Assembly: GCA_017430835.1 (NCBI GenBank) | Contig: JAFRMD010000112.1 | Coordinates: 1 to 62,561, forward strand | DNA from: Methanosphaera sp. | Lineage (GTDB): Archaea > Methanobacteriota > Methanobacteria > Methanobacteriales > Methanobacteriaceae | Length of the DNA: 62,561 nt | Direction: 5' to 3' | In this document: positions 46,732 through 56,404 of the stretch, in pieces | Numbering within the stretch: the first letter of the stretch is position 1 | How the letters are laid out: each line of letters begins with the position of its first letter | The notes under the pieces: model-generated | What the model was told of the DNA's origin: nothing | Database searches by the model: none | The model's input: the letters and a program-made list of their open reading frames with translations, nothing else | Translations under genes and position numbers: made by a program

Positions 46732-47109
46732 TTATAATTCTTCTTTAGCTTTTTTTATTTCTTCTTTGATGATTTCTACGCATTTTTCATCATTTTCATT
46801 CATTCTAACAGTGCATTCGGCTGTCATATCGTTTGCTTCCAGTACTTCTGGAACGAGTATAACTTTGTCAACTGTTGCATCTTTTTGTTTGAGTAATGTT
46901 GTTGTACAGTTTTGTGGACAGCCATTTACTGCTATTATTTTGTTTGCCTGTGCAAGGTCTATGTATTTTTGTTTTCCTCCACCTGTTGCTACTATACAAC
47001 ATATTTTACAGTTTTCATCTTCTTGTGCCATATCATATACTGCTGCACGTGCTACTTCTCCCCTTGGGTTCATTCCACTGCATGCACATAATACTACTTG
47101 TTCAATCAT
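46732..47109 (-). CDS. DGC-domain putative zinc-binding protein
   Basis: This 125-residue protein has the Cys-rich features of the DGC family: VLCACSGMNPRGEVARAAVY, CKICCIVATGGG and VNGCPQNCTTTLL. The family is found in methanogens and is thought to bind zinc or iron-sulfur clusters; its role is unknown. GGAGTG lies 7 nt before the ATG at 47109, better placed than the upstream in-frame GTG at 47118. It is monocistronic. Confidence 0.85.
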   Translation of the reverse strand: MIEQVVLCACSGMNPRGEVARAAVYDMAQEDENCKICCIVATGGGKQKYIDLAQANKIIAVNGCPQNCTTTLLKQKDATVDKVILVPEVLEANDMTAECTVRMNENDEKCVEIIKEEIKKAKEEL

Positions 47110-47239
47110 TTTTTTCACTCCTTTGTGATTATTTAAAATTATGTTTTTTATTATATAAAACTAATTATAAATTTATCCTTGTTTTTTAATAATTTATTTT
47201 AAATTAATTTAAAAAAAGATTTAAAAAAGAAAAGAAGTT

Positions 47240-47803
47240 TTAGTCGCATGCTTTAAATATGAAGTTGAGAAGTATGGATAATATGCAAGTAACTAATATG
47301 AATGGAGGATATACTAAATATCCAACAATAAAACCTATTATTTGGATAATACATGCATAAATGGTAATTTTACGTCTAATATTTAATGCTATTTTTAATG
47401 CAATATTTGCCTTATCAATTCTAATTAGTAACTTATCTACAATGTAAAAGTTTAAGTTTGTAAGGAAAAATATTAAACCAAACATTGCCTGAGCAGTAAA
47501 TGAATAAAAGTTCAATGATATCATCGTTGTAACATGAGGTAACAAGCCGATTATCATCATACTAATTGCACTAGTCCACGTAACGGTACTGTTAAGTTTA
47601 TTAACCAAATTAAACAGGTTGTGATGATAAAGCCATACATCAAAACATATAATGAAACTTAGTGTATATGCAATAATTTCCGGATACAATTTAATAAACG
47701 AAACAAGTGAAGTTGTCTCAGGAAGTGGAATTTCCATAACAATTATTGTTATAATAATTGCAAGAATTGCATCAATCAATGCTTCAAATCTTTCAGTTTC
47801 CAC
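47240..47803 (-). CDS. TMEM175-family potassium channel subunit B
   Basis: This protein of about 187 residues has six hydrophobic segments. The first helix holds the family motif: RFEALIDAILAIIITIIVME. Prokaryotic TMEM175 channels are homotetramers of such six-helix units, with hydrophobic residues of helix 1 forming the filter. Starting at GTG 47803, which lies 6 nt after AGGTGA, gives METERFEA, aligned exactly with MDSGRFET of the upstream paralogue. The gene overlaps that paralogue by 11 bp. Confidence 0.85.
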   Translation of the reverse strand: METERFEALIDAILAIIITIIVMEIPLPETTSLVSFIKLYPEIIAYTLSFIICFDVWLYHHNLFNLVNKLNSTVTWTSAISMMIIGLLPHVTTMISLNFYSFTAQAMFGLIFFLTNLNFYIVDKLLIRIDKANIALKIALNIRRKITIYACIIQIIGFIVGYLVYPPFILVTCILSILLNFIFKACD

Positions 47804-48383
47804 TATCATCACCTATAACATATTTGTTTTGAAGATAGGGGATTGTGTTCCAAGTGATAACAGTTATTAAACAAATTATTAGCATTGCAATAGGATAACC
47901 TAAGAATGAAATTACTGCACCAATAACAAATAATACAACGTTTAATGTGAATACTTCATTAAAATGCAAATCCTGAATTTCATAATTATGTACGTCATTT
48001 TTAATTGTTACTCTGGTAGTAATGATAAAAAAAATATTTACAAGTAGAAATATTAATCCGTACATTAATTCGGGTATTAATGCATATGGTTCATGAGCTA
48101 CCCATGCTGTAAAATATGGTACTAATGTTATTAAAAATATTAAAACTGCATACATCCATATTACTCTATCGTTTATACTGGTTACGATATTAAATAGTTG
48201 TCTATGATGATCCCATATTGCAAAGATTACAATAAAGGATACAATATAAGCAAAGTACATTACTTTAAGTTCCCAAATTCCTTCAAAGGTCATAGTTTCG
48301 GGTTGTGGAATTTTAAGAACCATTACAGTCATCATAATAGCCAGTATTGCATCAGTAAAAGTTTCAAAACGACCTGAATCCAT
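47793..48383 (-). CDS. TMEM175-family potassium channel subunit A
   Basis: This 196-residue, six-helix membrane protein has helix 1 motif RFETFTDAILAIMMTVMVLK and the family phrase DHHRQLFNIV. GAGGTG (48388-48393) is 4-5 nt before the ATG at 48383; the in-frame TTG at 48395 would overlap that site. It is co-translated with the overlapping paralogue downstream. Together the pair suggests a heteromeric channel, resembling the two-repeat eukaryotic TMEM175. Confidence 0.88.
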   Translation of the reverse strand: MDSGRFETFTDAILAIMMTVMVLKIPQPETMTFEGIWELKVMYFAYIVSFIVIFAIWDHHRQLFNIVTSINDRVIWMYAVLIFLITLVPYFTAWVAHEPYALIPELMYGLIFLLVNIFFIITTRVTIKNDVHNYEIQDLHFNEVFTLNVVLFVIGAVISFLGYPIAMLIICLITVITWNTIPYLQNKYVIGDDSGN

Positions 48384-48507
48384 AAGCCACCTCAATAAAT
48401 TATATAATATTATATTTGTTTTATTATAATTTAATGTTTATAATTTGAGATTTTTCAATAAATATTTTAAACTTTTTCTATATAAATTTCTAGTAGTAGT
48501 GGATAAT

Positions 48508-49476
48508 ATGGCAAGTTTAGATGATATAACAAAGAAAGTATTAAATGGAAATAACATTACAAAAGAAGAGGCACAATACTTAATTTCAGTTCCATTGGAT
48601 GAATTATGTAATAAAGCAAATATTATTAGAAAACATTTCTGTTGTGATAAATTTGATGTATGTACAATTATCAATATCAAAAATGGAAGATGTTCCGAGG
48701 ACTGTAAATTCTGTTCCCAGTCCATACATTATGATACGCATATTAATGAATATGACTTACTTGGTAAAGAGGAATTATCTGCTCAAAGTGAAAATATTTT
48801 TGGTCACGGTTTTAAAAGATTGGCATATGTATCCTCTGGTCGTAAAATAAGTGATGAAGAATTTGATTTATTAACTGAATCTATTGCCGCCATCAAAAAA
48901 GATGACATTAACTTATGTGTTTCATTAGGTTTGCTCAGCCAAAAACAGATAAATACTCTTAAACAATTGGGTGTAGATCGTATACATAACAATTTAGAAA
49001 CATCAGAAGATTATTTTAAAAATATATGTACAACACATTCATACTCAGAAAAACTGCACACACTTAAAAAAATTCAAAAAAGCGATTTACTAATTTGTAG
49101 TGGTGGAATATTTGGCTTGGGAGAAAGCTTTGAAGATCGCATAGATTTAGCATTTCAACTAAGGGATTTGGGAATTAAATCTATTCCAATTAACATTTTA
49201 CACCCAATTCGAGGAACACCATTGGAAAATAAAGAAATATTAACTAATGATGAAGTATGTCGAACAGTTGCAATTTTCCGTTTTATTAATCCAACTAGTT
49301 ACATTAGAATGGCTGGGGGACGATTGCAATTGGATGATAATGGAAGGCGTGCTTTTTTATCTGGTGCAAATGCAGCAATAATGGGAAATATGCTTAATAC
49401 ATATGGTGTAAAAATAGAAGATGATTTTCAAATGATAAAGGATTTAGGTTTCCAAATAACTTATTACATTGAATAA
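48508..49476 (+). CDS. BioB-like radical SAM enzyme (biotin synthase family)
   Basis: This protein of about 322 residues has the radical SAM motif C62-x3-C66-x2-C69 (CSEDCKFCSQS). Other biotin synthase marks are NNLETSEDYF, C137 in INLCVSLG, C197 in LLICSGGIFGLGES and R267 in YIRMAGGR. The Cys that equals E. coli Cys97, a ligand of the sulfur-donating 2Fe-2S cluster, is Ala106 here (RLAYVSSGR). No bioA/D/F genes are near. The ATG at 48508 is preferred; residues encoded upstream look like translated promoter. Confidence 0.85.
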   Translation: MASLDDITKKVLNGNNITKEEAQYLISVPLDELCNKANIIRKHFCCDKFDVCTIINIKNGRCSEDCKFCSQSIHYDTHINEYDLLGKEELSAQSENIFGHGFKRLAYVSSGRKISDEEFDLLTESIAAIKKDDINLCVSLGLLSQKQINTLKQLGVDRIHNNLETSEDYFKNICTTHSYSEKLHTLKKIQKSDLLICSGGIFGLGESFEDRIDLAFQLRDLGIKSIPINILHPIRGTPLENKEILTNDEVCRTVAIFRFINPTSYIRMAGGRLQLDDNGRRAFLSGANAAIMGNMLNTYGVKIEDDFQMIKDLGFQITYYIE

Positions 49477-49523
49477 CCAAAGATATTATTATATAAAAAT
49501 TAATTTAATTTATAGGTGATTTA

Positions 49524-50054
49524 ATGAAAGTATTAGGAATAGTAGGAAGTCCTAGAAAAGGTGGAAATTGTGATGTATTAGTGAAAGAATTCTTAGATGC
49601 AGTTGATGCAGATACAGAATACATATTCTTAAATGAAAAAGAGTTAAAAGGATGTAATGCATGTATGGGCTGTGTTGAAGGCGACTGTGTAATTGATGAT
49701 GATGGTAATGAAATCATTAAAGCATTACTGGATGCAGACGTATTAGTATTCTCTTCACCAATCTATTATGGTCAAATGTCTGCTCAAGCAAAAGCATTTG
49801 TAGACAGATTCTACCAAATTTCAAGAAATCCTAACAAATCATTGGAAGGTAAAAAGGTTGTAACAATATTTACACAAGCACAACCAGAAGACGTATTTGG
49901 TTCATATATTGAATCATTCAAAATGATGCCATTTGGTTTTATGGGTATGGAAGTTGTTGGAAACGTAACAGCAATGGGTACTCAACAAGCTGGAGATGAA
50001 GAAGAACTAGCTAAATATATTGATGCAGTTAAGGAATTAGCTGCTAAAATATAA
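49524..50054 (+). CDS. Iron-sulfur flavoprotein / NADPH-dependent FMN reductase family protein
   Basis: This 176-residue protein has the flavin-binding start GIVGSPRKGGNCDVLV and the compact cysteine motif GCNACMGCVEGDC typical of archaeal iron-sulfur flavoproteins that hold a 4Fe-4S cluster. FSSPIYYGQMSAQAKAFVDR is the conserved flavodoxin-like second loop. It may shuttle electrons or detoxify oxygen or peroxide. AGGTGAT lies just before the ATG. Confidence 0.88.
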   Translation: MKVLGIVGSPRKGGNCDVLVKEFLDAVDADTEYIFLNEKELKGCNACMGCVEGDCVIDDDGNEIIKALLDADVLVFSSPIYYGQMSAQAKAFVDRFYQISRNPNKSLEGKKVVTIFTQAQPEDVFGSYIESFKMMPFGFMGMEVVGNVTAMGTQQAGDEEELAKYIDAVKELAAKI

Positions 50055-50133
50055 TGTTTAATATTAATTAACTAAGTTTTTTACTTAGTTAAACTTTTTT
50101 TTTTATTTAATAATTTTTGGGAAGTAATTTCAT

Positions 50134-50691
50134 ATGTCAAAATTTTCTTTTAATAAAACATCTATTGATGGTGTTATAGTTATTGAACCTCAAGTTTTTG
50201 GTGATGAAAGAGGATATTTCATGGAAACATATCAGAAAGAAGAATTTGCTAAAGCAGGTTTGGACTTTGAATTTGTTCAGGATAATCAGTCAAAATCAAA
50301 AAAAGGAGTTCTAAGAGGATTACACTTCCAATATACACAGCCACAAGGAAAACTTGTTCGTGTAATTAGTGGTGAAGTATTTGATGTTGCAGTTGATTTA
50401 AGAAAAGATTCTCCAACTTATGGTAAATGGGAAGGAGTAATATTATCTGATGAAAACAAGAAGCAATTCTATATTCCTGAAGGTTTTGCTCATGGTTTTG
50501 TTGTCTTAAGTGATTCTGCCGAATTTACATATAAATGCACAGACTTTTATAAGGCTGATGACGAGGGTGGAATTCAGTGGGATGATCCAGAAATTGGTAT
50601 TGATTGGCCTATTGAAGATATCGATGAATTATTATTGTCTGAAAAGGATCAAAAATGGAAGCCACTTAGTGAAACAAAAACTGACTTCTAA
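50134..50691 (+). CDS. rfbC: dTDP-4-dehydrorhamnose 3,5-epimerase
   Basis: This 185-residue cupin has RmlC-type marks: EPQVFGDERGYFMETYQKEE, DNQSKSKKGVLRGLHFQ with the catalytic His region, QGKLVRVISGEVFDVAVDLR, and IPEGFAHGFVVLSD. It epimerises dTDP-4-keto-6-deoxyglucose in dTDP-rhamnose synthesis for surface glycans. The other rml genes are not in this window. It is monocistronic or loosely linked to the nitroreductase gene, 53 bp on. Confidence 0.93.
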   Translation: MSKFSFNKTSIDGVIVIEPQVFGDERGYFMETYQKEEFAKAGLDFEFVQDNQSKSKKGVLRGLHFQYTQPQGKLVRVISGEVFDVAVDLRKDSPTYGKWEGVILSDENKKQFYIPEGFAHGFVVLSDSAEFTYKCTDFYKADDEGGIQWDDPEIGIDWPIEDIDELLLSEKDQKWKPLSETKTDF

Positions 50692-50744
50692 TAATCTTCC
50701 CCCATAATTTTTAACTATTTTTTATAGTGTTTGTTGGTGTAATG

Positions 50745-51272
50745 ATGGATGAGAAAAACATTATTTTAGAAAATATTCTAAATCGGAAAAGTGTTCGTGA
50801 GTATACGGATAAAGAAATTAATAGAAAGATTTTAGAAGATATTGTTCGAGCAGGTATGAGTGCACCAAGTGCTTTAAATCTTCAGCCTTGGCATTTTATC
50901 GTTTTTGATGATAAGAATACTTTGGTTGACATGGCAGATGTTCATGAGTATTCTGGAATGTTCAAGGATGCTGCAGCAGGAATATTGGTTTGTGGAGATA
51001 TGAATAAGACTGTTGATAAATTTAAGGAATTATGGGTTCAGGATTGTTCTGCAGCTACGGAAAATATTTTGCTTGCATGTGAAGCTTTTTCTATTGGTGC
51101 GGTGTGGCTTGGTATTTATCCAATACCTGAAAGATGTGATAAATTAAGTAAATATTTTAAATTACCTGAAAATATTGTTCCATTTGCTCTTGTATCTATG
51201 GGTTATCCTTCAAGTAATGGCAACGCTAAAGATAAGTGGGATGAGTCTAAAATTCATTGGGATAATTGGTAA
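50745..51272 (+). CDS. Nitroreductase family protein
   Basis: This 175-176 residue FMN protein has NRKSVREYTDKEINRKILED, AGMSAPSALNLQPWHFIVFD and the C-terminal LVSMGYPSS, all standard for the family. It reduces nitro, quinone or flavin substrates with NAD(P)H. GGTG at 50736-50739 sits 5 nt before the ATG at 50745, so upstream in-frame starts are unlikely. Confidence 0.9.
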   Translation: MDEKNIILENILNRKSVREYTDKEINRKILEDIVRAGMSAPSALNLQPWHFIVFDDKNTLVDMADVHEYSGMFKDAAAGILVCGDMNKTVDKFKELWVQDCSAATENILLACEAFSIGAVWLGIYPIPERCDKLSKYFKLPENIVPFALVSMGYPSSNGNAKDKWDESKIHWDNW

Positions 51273-51743
51273 AGTAAAGTTTTTATTTTCTTTCTTTATC
51301 TTTTTATATCTTCTTTTTTTATATTTTTGTTATTCTGATTACTTCTTTTTTGATGTTTATTTTATGAGAAACTACTCTATATTTAAGTATTTTTTATTAA
51401 TAGTTTCAAATAATTTTATTATTTTAATTGTGATTGAAACTATTTCTAAAATAGAAAAAAAAAGAAAAATCATCTATTGTTGAATTGTTTTAAATATTTG
51501 GGTATTTTTTTGAAAAAATGGATATTTGTTATGATTATTAATAATAAAAATACAATCATTAATTTAATTCATTAAATATATCATTATAATATTTTATTCA
51601 AGTTAAATTGAATATTGAATTATTAAAGTTTTCATACTAAAAAATTGCTTAAGATACAATTTTTATATCATTTTTAAAGGAATATTTAAATAGAATAATA
51701 ACCTATTATTATTTAAAGAATCTATTTATGTGAGGTGAAAAGT
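51273..51743. other. Intergenic region before the histone gene (about 470 bp)
   Basis: A T-rich tract just after the nitroreductase stop may end that transcript. A TATA-like AATATTTAAATA at about 51681-51692 and GAGGTGA at 51732-51738 serve the histone gene. I saw nothing else. Confidence 0.5.
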
Positions 51744-51944
51744 ATGGCAGAGTTACCTATTGCTCCAGTAAAAAGATTATTAAAAAATGCTGGTGCAGCA
51801 AGAATTAGTGATGAAGCTGCAGTTGAACTTGCAGCAGTACTCGAAGAATATGGTGAAGATATAGCAGCTGACGCTACTAAATTAGCAAAACACGCTGGTA
51901 GAAAAACTGTTAAAGCTGAAGATATTAAATTAGCTATGATTTAA
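51744..51944 (+). CDS. Archaeal histone (HMf-like)
   Basis: This 66-residue histone-fold protein begins [17 protein letters not shown] and carries [18 protein letters not shown], then [18 protein letters not shown]. Its length and tailless form are typical of Methanobacteriales histones that wrap DNA as dimers or longer polymers. GAGGTGA at 51732-51738 is 5 nt before the ATG at 51744. The in-frame GTG at 51735 lies inside that site and should not be used. Confidence 0.96.
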   Translation: MAELPIAPVKRLLKNAGAARISDEAAVELAAVLEEYGEDIAADATKLAKHAGRKTVKAEDIKLAMI

Positions 51945-52149
51945 TTTTAAGTCATTATATTTTTTATTTTAAACTCCTTTATTTAAATTATTTTTTTCAT
52001 GTTTTTTGCAAATTTCTCTATTTTTTCAATATCTTTATATAGTAAAAGTAACACAAATATATATTAGTGAGTTTATAATAACATTAATGTATAAATTTAT
52101 ACATCAATATAGTTTTTATAACAAAATACAAAAAAATTGAGGATTTAAA

Positions 52150-53442
52150 ATGCAATATAAAATAGAACTAACAAGTGATGATGTAGCAACAAAATGGTAT
52201 AATATAAATGCTGATTTACCAGTTCCATTACCAGAACCAATCAATAGTGAAGGAAAAGATCAATTGTCAACATTACCAAACATTTTCGTCGGTGAATGTT
52301 TAAAACAGGAAATGACAACTGAAAGATACGTAACCATACCAAAAGAAGTAAGAGAACTTTACCAAAGACTGGGAAGACCAACACCACTATGCAGAGCAAT
52401 AGGACTTGAAGAAAAACTAAACACACCAGCAAAAATATACTATAAAAGAGAAGACACATCACCAACAGGAAGTCATAAACTAAATAGTGCAATCGCACAG
52501 GCGTACTATGCAAAAAAAGAAGGAGTGGAAAGATTAACCACTGAAACAGGTGCAGGACAATGGGGAACTGCACTATCCCTGGCAAGTTCACTCATGGGAT
52601 TAGAAGCAACAGTATACATGGTAAAAGTATCATTCAACCAAAAACCATTCAGAAAAACAATCATGCAATTGTACGACGGACAAGTTCATGCATCCCCTAG
52701 CCAAAACACCAAAGTAGGAAGAGAAGTACTAAAAGAAACCCCAGACCATCCAGGATCATTAGGAATAGCAATATCAGAAGCAGTAGAAGATGCACTCAGT
52801 GATGAAAAAGTGAAATATACATTGGGAAGCGTACTTAACCATGTAATATTACATCAAACAGTAATCGGTCAAGAAATACAAACACAACTGGAAATGGTAG
52901 AAGAAGAACCAGATACAATGGTAGCATGTGTAGGTGGAGGAAGTAACTTCGGTGGATCATTATTCCCATTCATGAAAGAAAAACTTGCAGGAAACACAGA
53001 TTGTGAATTCTTAGCAGCAGAACCATCATCATGTCCATCATTAAGTGAAGGAGAATACCGCTACGACTTTGGAGACAGTGTAGGATTTACACCACTATTC
53101 AAAATGTTCACATTAGGACATGACTTTGTAGCACCATCAGTACATGCAGGTGGACTAAGATACCATGGAATGAATGCACAAGTATCATTACTTACAAAAG
53201 AAGGTTACATAACACCACGCACAGCATCACAACAAGAAATATTCGCTGCAGGAAAACTATTTGCACAAACTGAAGGTATAGTACCAGCACCAGAAACATG
53301 TCATGCATTAAAAGTCGCAATCGATGAAGCAAGAAAATGCAAACAAACCGGTGAAGAAAAAACAATTGTAGTAAACTTCTCTGGACATGGTTTACTTGAC
53401 TTTAAAGGATATGAAAGTTTCCTTGATGGAACATTAGAATAA
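52150..53442 (+). CDS. Tryptophan synthase beta chain, TrpB2 type
   Basis: This 430-residue protein has PLP lysine K110 in TSPTGSHKLNSA, the phosphate loop CVGGGSNFGG and TETGAGQWG. The N-terminal extension (about 40 extra residues) and sequence type mark the TrpB2 subgroup, which joins indole and serine without depending on TrpA. It stands alone, apart from any trp operon, as TrpB2 genes usually do. A role in indole salvage, or in another serine-type condensation, is likely. Confidence 0.9.
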   Translation: MQYKIELTSDDVATKWYNINADLPVPLPEPINSEGKDQLSTLPNIFVGECLKQEMTTERYVTIPKEVRELYQRLGRPTPLCRAIGLEEKLNTPAKIYYKREDTSPTGSHKLNSAIAQAYYAKKEGVERLTTETGAGQWGTALSLASSLMGLEATVYMVKVSFNQKPFRKTIMQLYDGQVHASPSQNTKVGREVLKETPDHPGSLGIAISEAVEDALSDEKVKYTLGSVLNHVILHQTVIGQEIQTQLEMVEEEPDTMVACVGGGSNFGGSLFPFMKEKLAGNTDCEFLAAEPSSCPSLSEGEYRYDFGDSVGFTPLFKMFTLGHDFVAPSVHAGGLRYHGMNAQVSLLTKEGYITPRTASQQEIFAAGKLFAQTEGIVPAPETCHALKVAIDEARKCKQTGEEKTIVVNFSGHGLLDFKGYESFLDGTLE

Positions 53443-53883
53443 AACTTTGAATAAATTTATATGAGAATAAAATTTTCTCATATAATACAAATTTATATAT
53501 AATCACATAATATTCTTTTAAATTAATAACTTCATTGTCTACTTTTAAAAATATTAATCACAAACTTATTTTAAATAAAATCATATTATTAACAGATATT
53601 TTTTAATAATGTACATGTATATGGAAATATATAACTTTTAATAAAAAACACAAAATTTGTACTGCTAACAATAGGGGTAAGGCTGTAATAGTAATGACTT
53701 CAAGTCTAAAAAAACAGTTTATATTTGTCATCATCACCATTTTCAACAATTACCCAGTACATTCATTCAATATTAATAAATTATTTGATTAAATCTAAAC
53801 AACATCAAAATAAGGCTAATTATAGATTATAAATATTAGAAAAAATAAAACATAAATATATAAAGTCTTATGGAATCTTTTTT
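53443..53883. other. Intergenic region (about 440 bp)
   Basis: It contains a terminator-like stem after TrpB2 (53457-53485) and, at the right end, a TATA box (AAATATATAAAG, about 53854-53865) only about 20 bp before the next start codon. The middle holds no recognisable gene. Confidence 0.5.
53457..53485 (+). terminator. Stem-loop after trpB2
   Basis: TTATATGAGAA (53457-53467) and TTCTCATATAA (53475-53485) form an 11-bp perfect stem with a 7-nt loop, 15 bp after the TrpB2 stop. It lacks a long T-run, so it may protect the 3' end rather than terminate. Confidence 0.5.
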
Positions 53884-55371
53884 ATGGCTAATAATAAATG
53901 GAGCAGTAATATAGCATTTGTTCTTGCAATGATTGGATCGGCAGTAGGATTAGGAAATATCTGGAGGTATCCATATATACTATACTCAAATGGTGGTGGA
54001 GCTTTCTATATTCCATACCTAGTTGCTATTCTAGTACTGGCAATTCCATTTTTAATATTGGAATATGGTGTAGGTTATAATTACCAATCCTCCTTTACAA
54101 AGGCAATAATTAAAATAAAACCTAAATTAGAATTATATGGTTGGATTTTACCTGTTGTTGTATTCATTCTGACAGTTTACTATTCAACAATAATTGGATG
54201 GGATGGAATTTATTTAATATTAAGCTTTTTTAAAGGATGGGGTGCAGATCCAAATACTTTTTTAAGTACAAACTTGTTACAATCAACAGATTCATTAATA
54301 GGAATCCATAATTTTATCCCAACAATAGCCATTTCAATGTTGGTTGGATGGTTTATTATCTGGCTGATATCTCATAAAAACTTGGATGAGGGTTTGGGTA
54401 AAGTTTGTCAAATATTCGTACCTATGCTATTTGTAGTTATAGGTCTTATTGTCATATTCTCTTTAACTCTACCTGGAGCATATATTGGTCTGGCAGAGCT
54501 CTTCAATCCTGACTGGTCACTTTTATGGCATTTTGACATATGGATGGCTGCATTTGGACAAATTTTCTTCTCCTTAAGTTTGGGAATGGGTGCAGGATTT
54601 ACCTATGCAAGTTATACTCAGGATGACATAGATCTAGTTTCATCAGGATTATGTGTAATTTTTGCAAATTGTGCATTTGAAAACTTCGCAGCTTTAGGAG
54701 TTTTTTCAATATTGGGTTACATGTCCTTTCAATCAGGAATTCCTGTTTCTGAAATAGTATCTCAAGGAACAACTTTGATTTTTGTTGTATATCCTCAAGT
54801 CTTTAATATATTGGGAGGTATAGCTTTAATATTGGGGCCGTTATTTTTCTTTTCGGTTTATATTGCAGGAGTTACTAGTATGTTATCATCATTTGAAGTA
54901 CTTTCAAGTTCTATTCAAAATAAATTTGATTTAACAAGACGTAAAACAACTCTTATATTATGCATAGTTGGTGCTCTAGCTTCAATGATTTTTGCAACTT
55001 CTGCCGGAGGATACATACTTACAATAACTGATATATTTGTAAATAATATTGTTATAATCTTTTCAGTAATTGTAGAATGTGTCCTATTTGCCTGGGTATT
55101 TAAGGCTGAACGTTTGGTTGATTTCTTAAATAAAAGAAGTAAAACTTTAAAACTTGGTAAATGGTGGCTGATACTAGTAAAATATATTATTACGGTTCTT
55201 TTGGTTGTTATATGGTTTGGTGGATTATATGAACTGGTTTCCATGAAAACCACGGAATATGTAATCATATTGCTTGTCCTGGCTGCTATATTGTTAATTT
55301 CATCGTTGATATTTGCATTAAGACCACCCAAAACGGAAGAATGGTTTGAAACTGAAGAAAGGATAAAATAA
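53884..55371 (+). CDS. Sodium:neurotransmitter symporter (NSS/SNF) family transporter
   Basis: This 495-residue protein has 11-12 membrane segments. The sodium-site helix 1 is clear: AMIGSAVGLGNIWRYPYILY, followed by NGGGAFYIPYL. LeuT-type relatives import amino acids with sodium. QIFFSLSLGMGAGFTYASYT is the helix 6 region. No Shine-Dalgarno site precedes the ATG, and the TATA box is about 20 bp upstream, so the mRNA may be leaderless. Substrate is unknown. Confidence 0.92.
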   Translation: MANNKWSSNIAFVLAMIGSAVGLGNIWRYPYILYSNGGGAFYIPYLVAILVLAIPFLILEYGVGYNYQSSFTKAIIKIKPKLELYGWILPVVVFILTVYYSTIIGWDGIYLILSFFKGWGADPNTFLSTNLLQSTDSLIGIHNFIPTIAISMLVGWFIIWLISHKNLDEGLGKVCQIFVPMLFVVIGLIVIFSLTLPGAYIGLAELFNPDWSLLWHFDIWMAAFGQIFFSLSLGMGAGFTYASYTQDDIDLVSSGLCVIFANCAFENFAALGVFSILGYMSFQSGIPVSEIVSQGTTLIFVVYPQVFNILGGIALILGPLFFFSVYIAGVTSMLSSFEVLSSSIQNKFDLTRRKTTLILCIVGALASMIFATSAGGYILTITDIFVNNIVIIFSVIVECVLFAWVFKAERLVDFLNKRSKTLKLGKWWLILVKYIITVLLVVIWFGGLYELVSMKTTEYVIILLVLAAILLISSLIFALRPPKTEEWFETEERIK

Positions 55372-55774
55372 AATATAATCAGTTTCTTCCATTTTAATGG
55401 ATGATTTTATAATTATAATAATACACAATTACAACAATTTATTAATTAATCCAAAAATCAATTATTGAATATTCTCCATTTTTTTTCTTGGATTTTACAT
55501 ACCTCTGTTGTTAAAAAATATAAATATTATTTTTGACCCTAATTTTCTTTATTATTTGATTAATCGTTTTGTAACTAGATTTAAATTTATTTTAACTTAT
55601 AATCTATAGTATATTAGATATAAGATTTGATAACTATATTTTTATTGTCATTAAATTTTAATAATACCTATCTTGACTACAGTGATAAAAAACATTATGG
55701 TTGTCTCTCCCTAAAAATAAAAAAAACTAAATACAATTAAAAATAAATCATTACAAAAAAAGGGAGGAATAATC
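55372..55774. other. Intergenic region (about 400 bp)
   Basis: The gap is AT-rich with no ORF or RNA signature. GGGAGGAATAATC just before 55775 is a strong ribosome site for the next gene. Confidence 0.45.
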
Positions 55775-56263
55775 ATGAAGCGATGCAACAACTGTGGAAC
55801 ACTTAATCCTGATGTATACAATTACTGTGTATCATGCGGACATGCAATATTTGACCATAGAACATACACATACACTCAAGAAAGTCAAAAAATAAAGTAC
55901 GAAGAAAAAGATACTAATCAACAAGGATACACACAAACACCAAATCAGCAACAAAATCCAATACAACCAATCATGAATATGAAAAGTCCCTTAATGGCGC
56001 TAATTCTGTCACTAATAATTCCAGGACTGGGAAATTTATACAACAACTTAAACAACAGAGCAATTAAAGAATTTTTAATATTTATAATACTTTTAATACT
56101 AAGTTCAATTATTGTTATTATTACTGAAGCAGATATAATGCTAGTTATTTTTTTAATATTAGTATTGGCATCAATAATCTGGTACGTCTTTGTATTATAC
56201 GATTCCTACAATTGTTCACAATTAATAAATAAAAACCAGAAAATACCTCCCTTATTGGGATAA
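55775..56263 (+). CDS. Zinc-ribbon membrane protein
   Basis: This 162-residue protein has an N-terminal zinc ribbon (CNNCGTLN, then CVSCGHA), a polar Gln-rich linker, and two or three membrane helices starting LMALILSLIIPGLGNLYNNL, like the TM2/DUF family often fused to zinc ribbons in archaea. Topology would place the ribbon in the cytosol. Role unknown. Strong GGGAGG Shine-Dalgarno site. Confidence 0.8.
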   Translation: MKRCNNCGTLNPDVYNYCVSCGHAIFDHRTYTYTQESQKIKYEEKDTNQQGYTQTPNQQQNPIQPIMNMKSPLMALILSLIIPGLGNLYNNLNNRAIKEFLIFIILLILSSIIVIITEADIMLVIFLILVLASIIWYVFVLYDSYNCSQLINKNQKIPPLLG

Positions 56264-56404
56264 AAGCATTCATAAACTCCTTTCAAATTTTATTTTCAAC
56301 TATTTTTTAACAACAATATATATAATTTAAAAAACATAATAAGAAGCAACTAACATAATGTAAAAAATTATATTAGTAAATAATAAAAAAGGATAAAGAT
56401 TTCT

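Noticed and set aside
46697..47189. Two plus-strand ORFs across the DGC-domain gene
   Set aside because: They are hydrophobic complements of the Cys-rich minus-strand gene, which has a good ribosome site and family motifs.
51175..51483. 102-codon plus-strand ORF from inside the nitroreductase gene into the following gap
   Set aside because: Phe/Leu/Ile run from T-rich DNA, no ribosome site, overlaps a solid gene in another frame.
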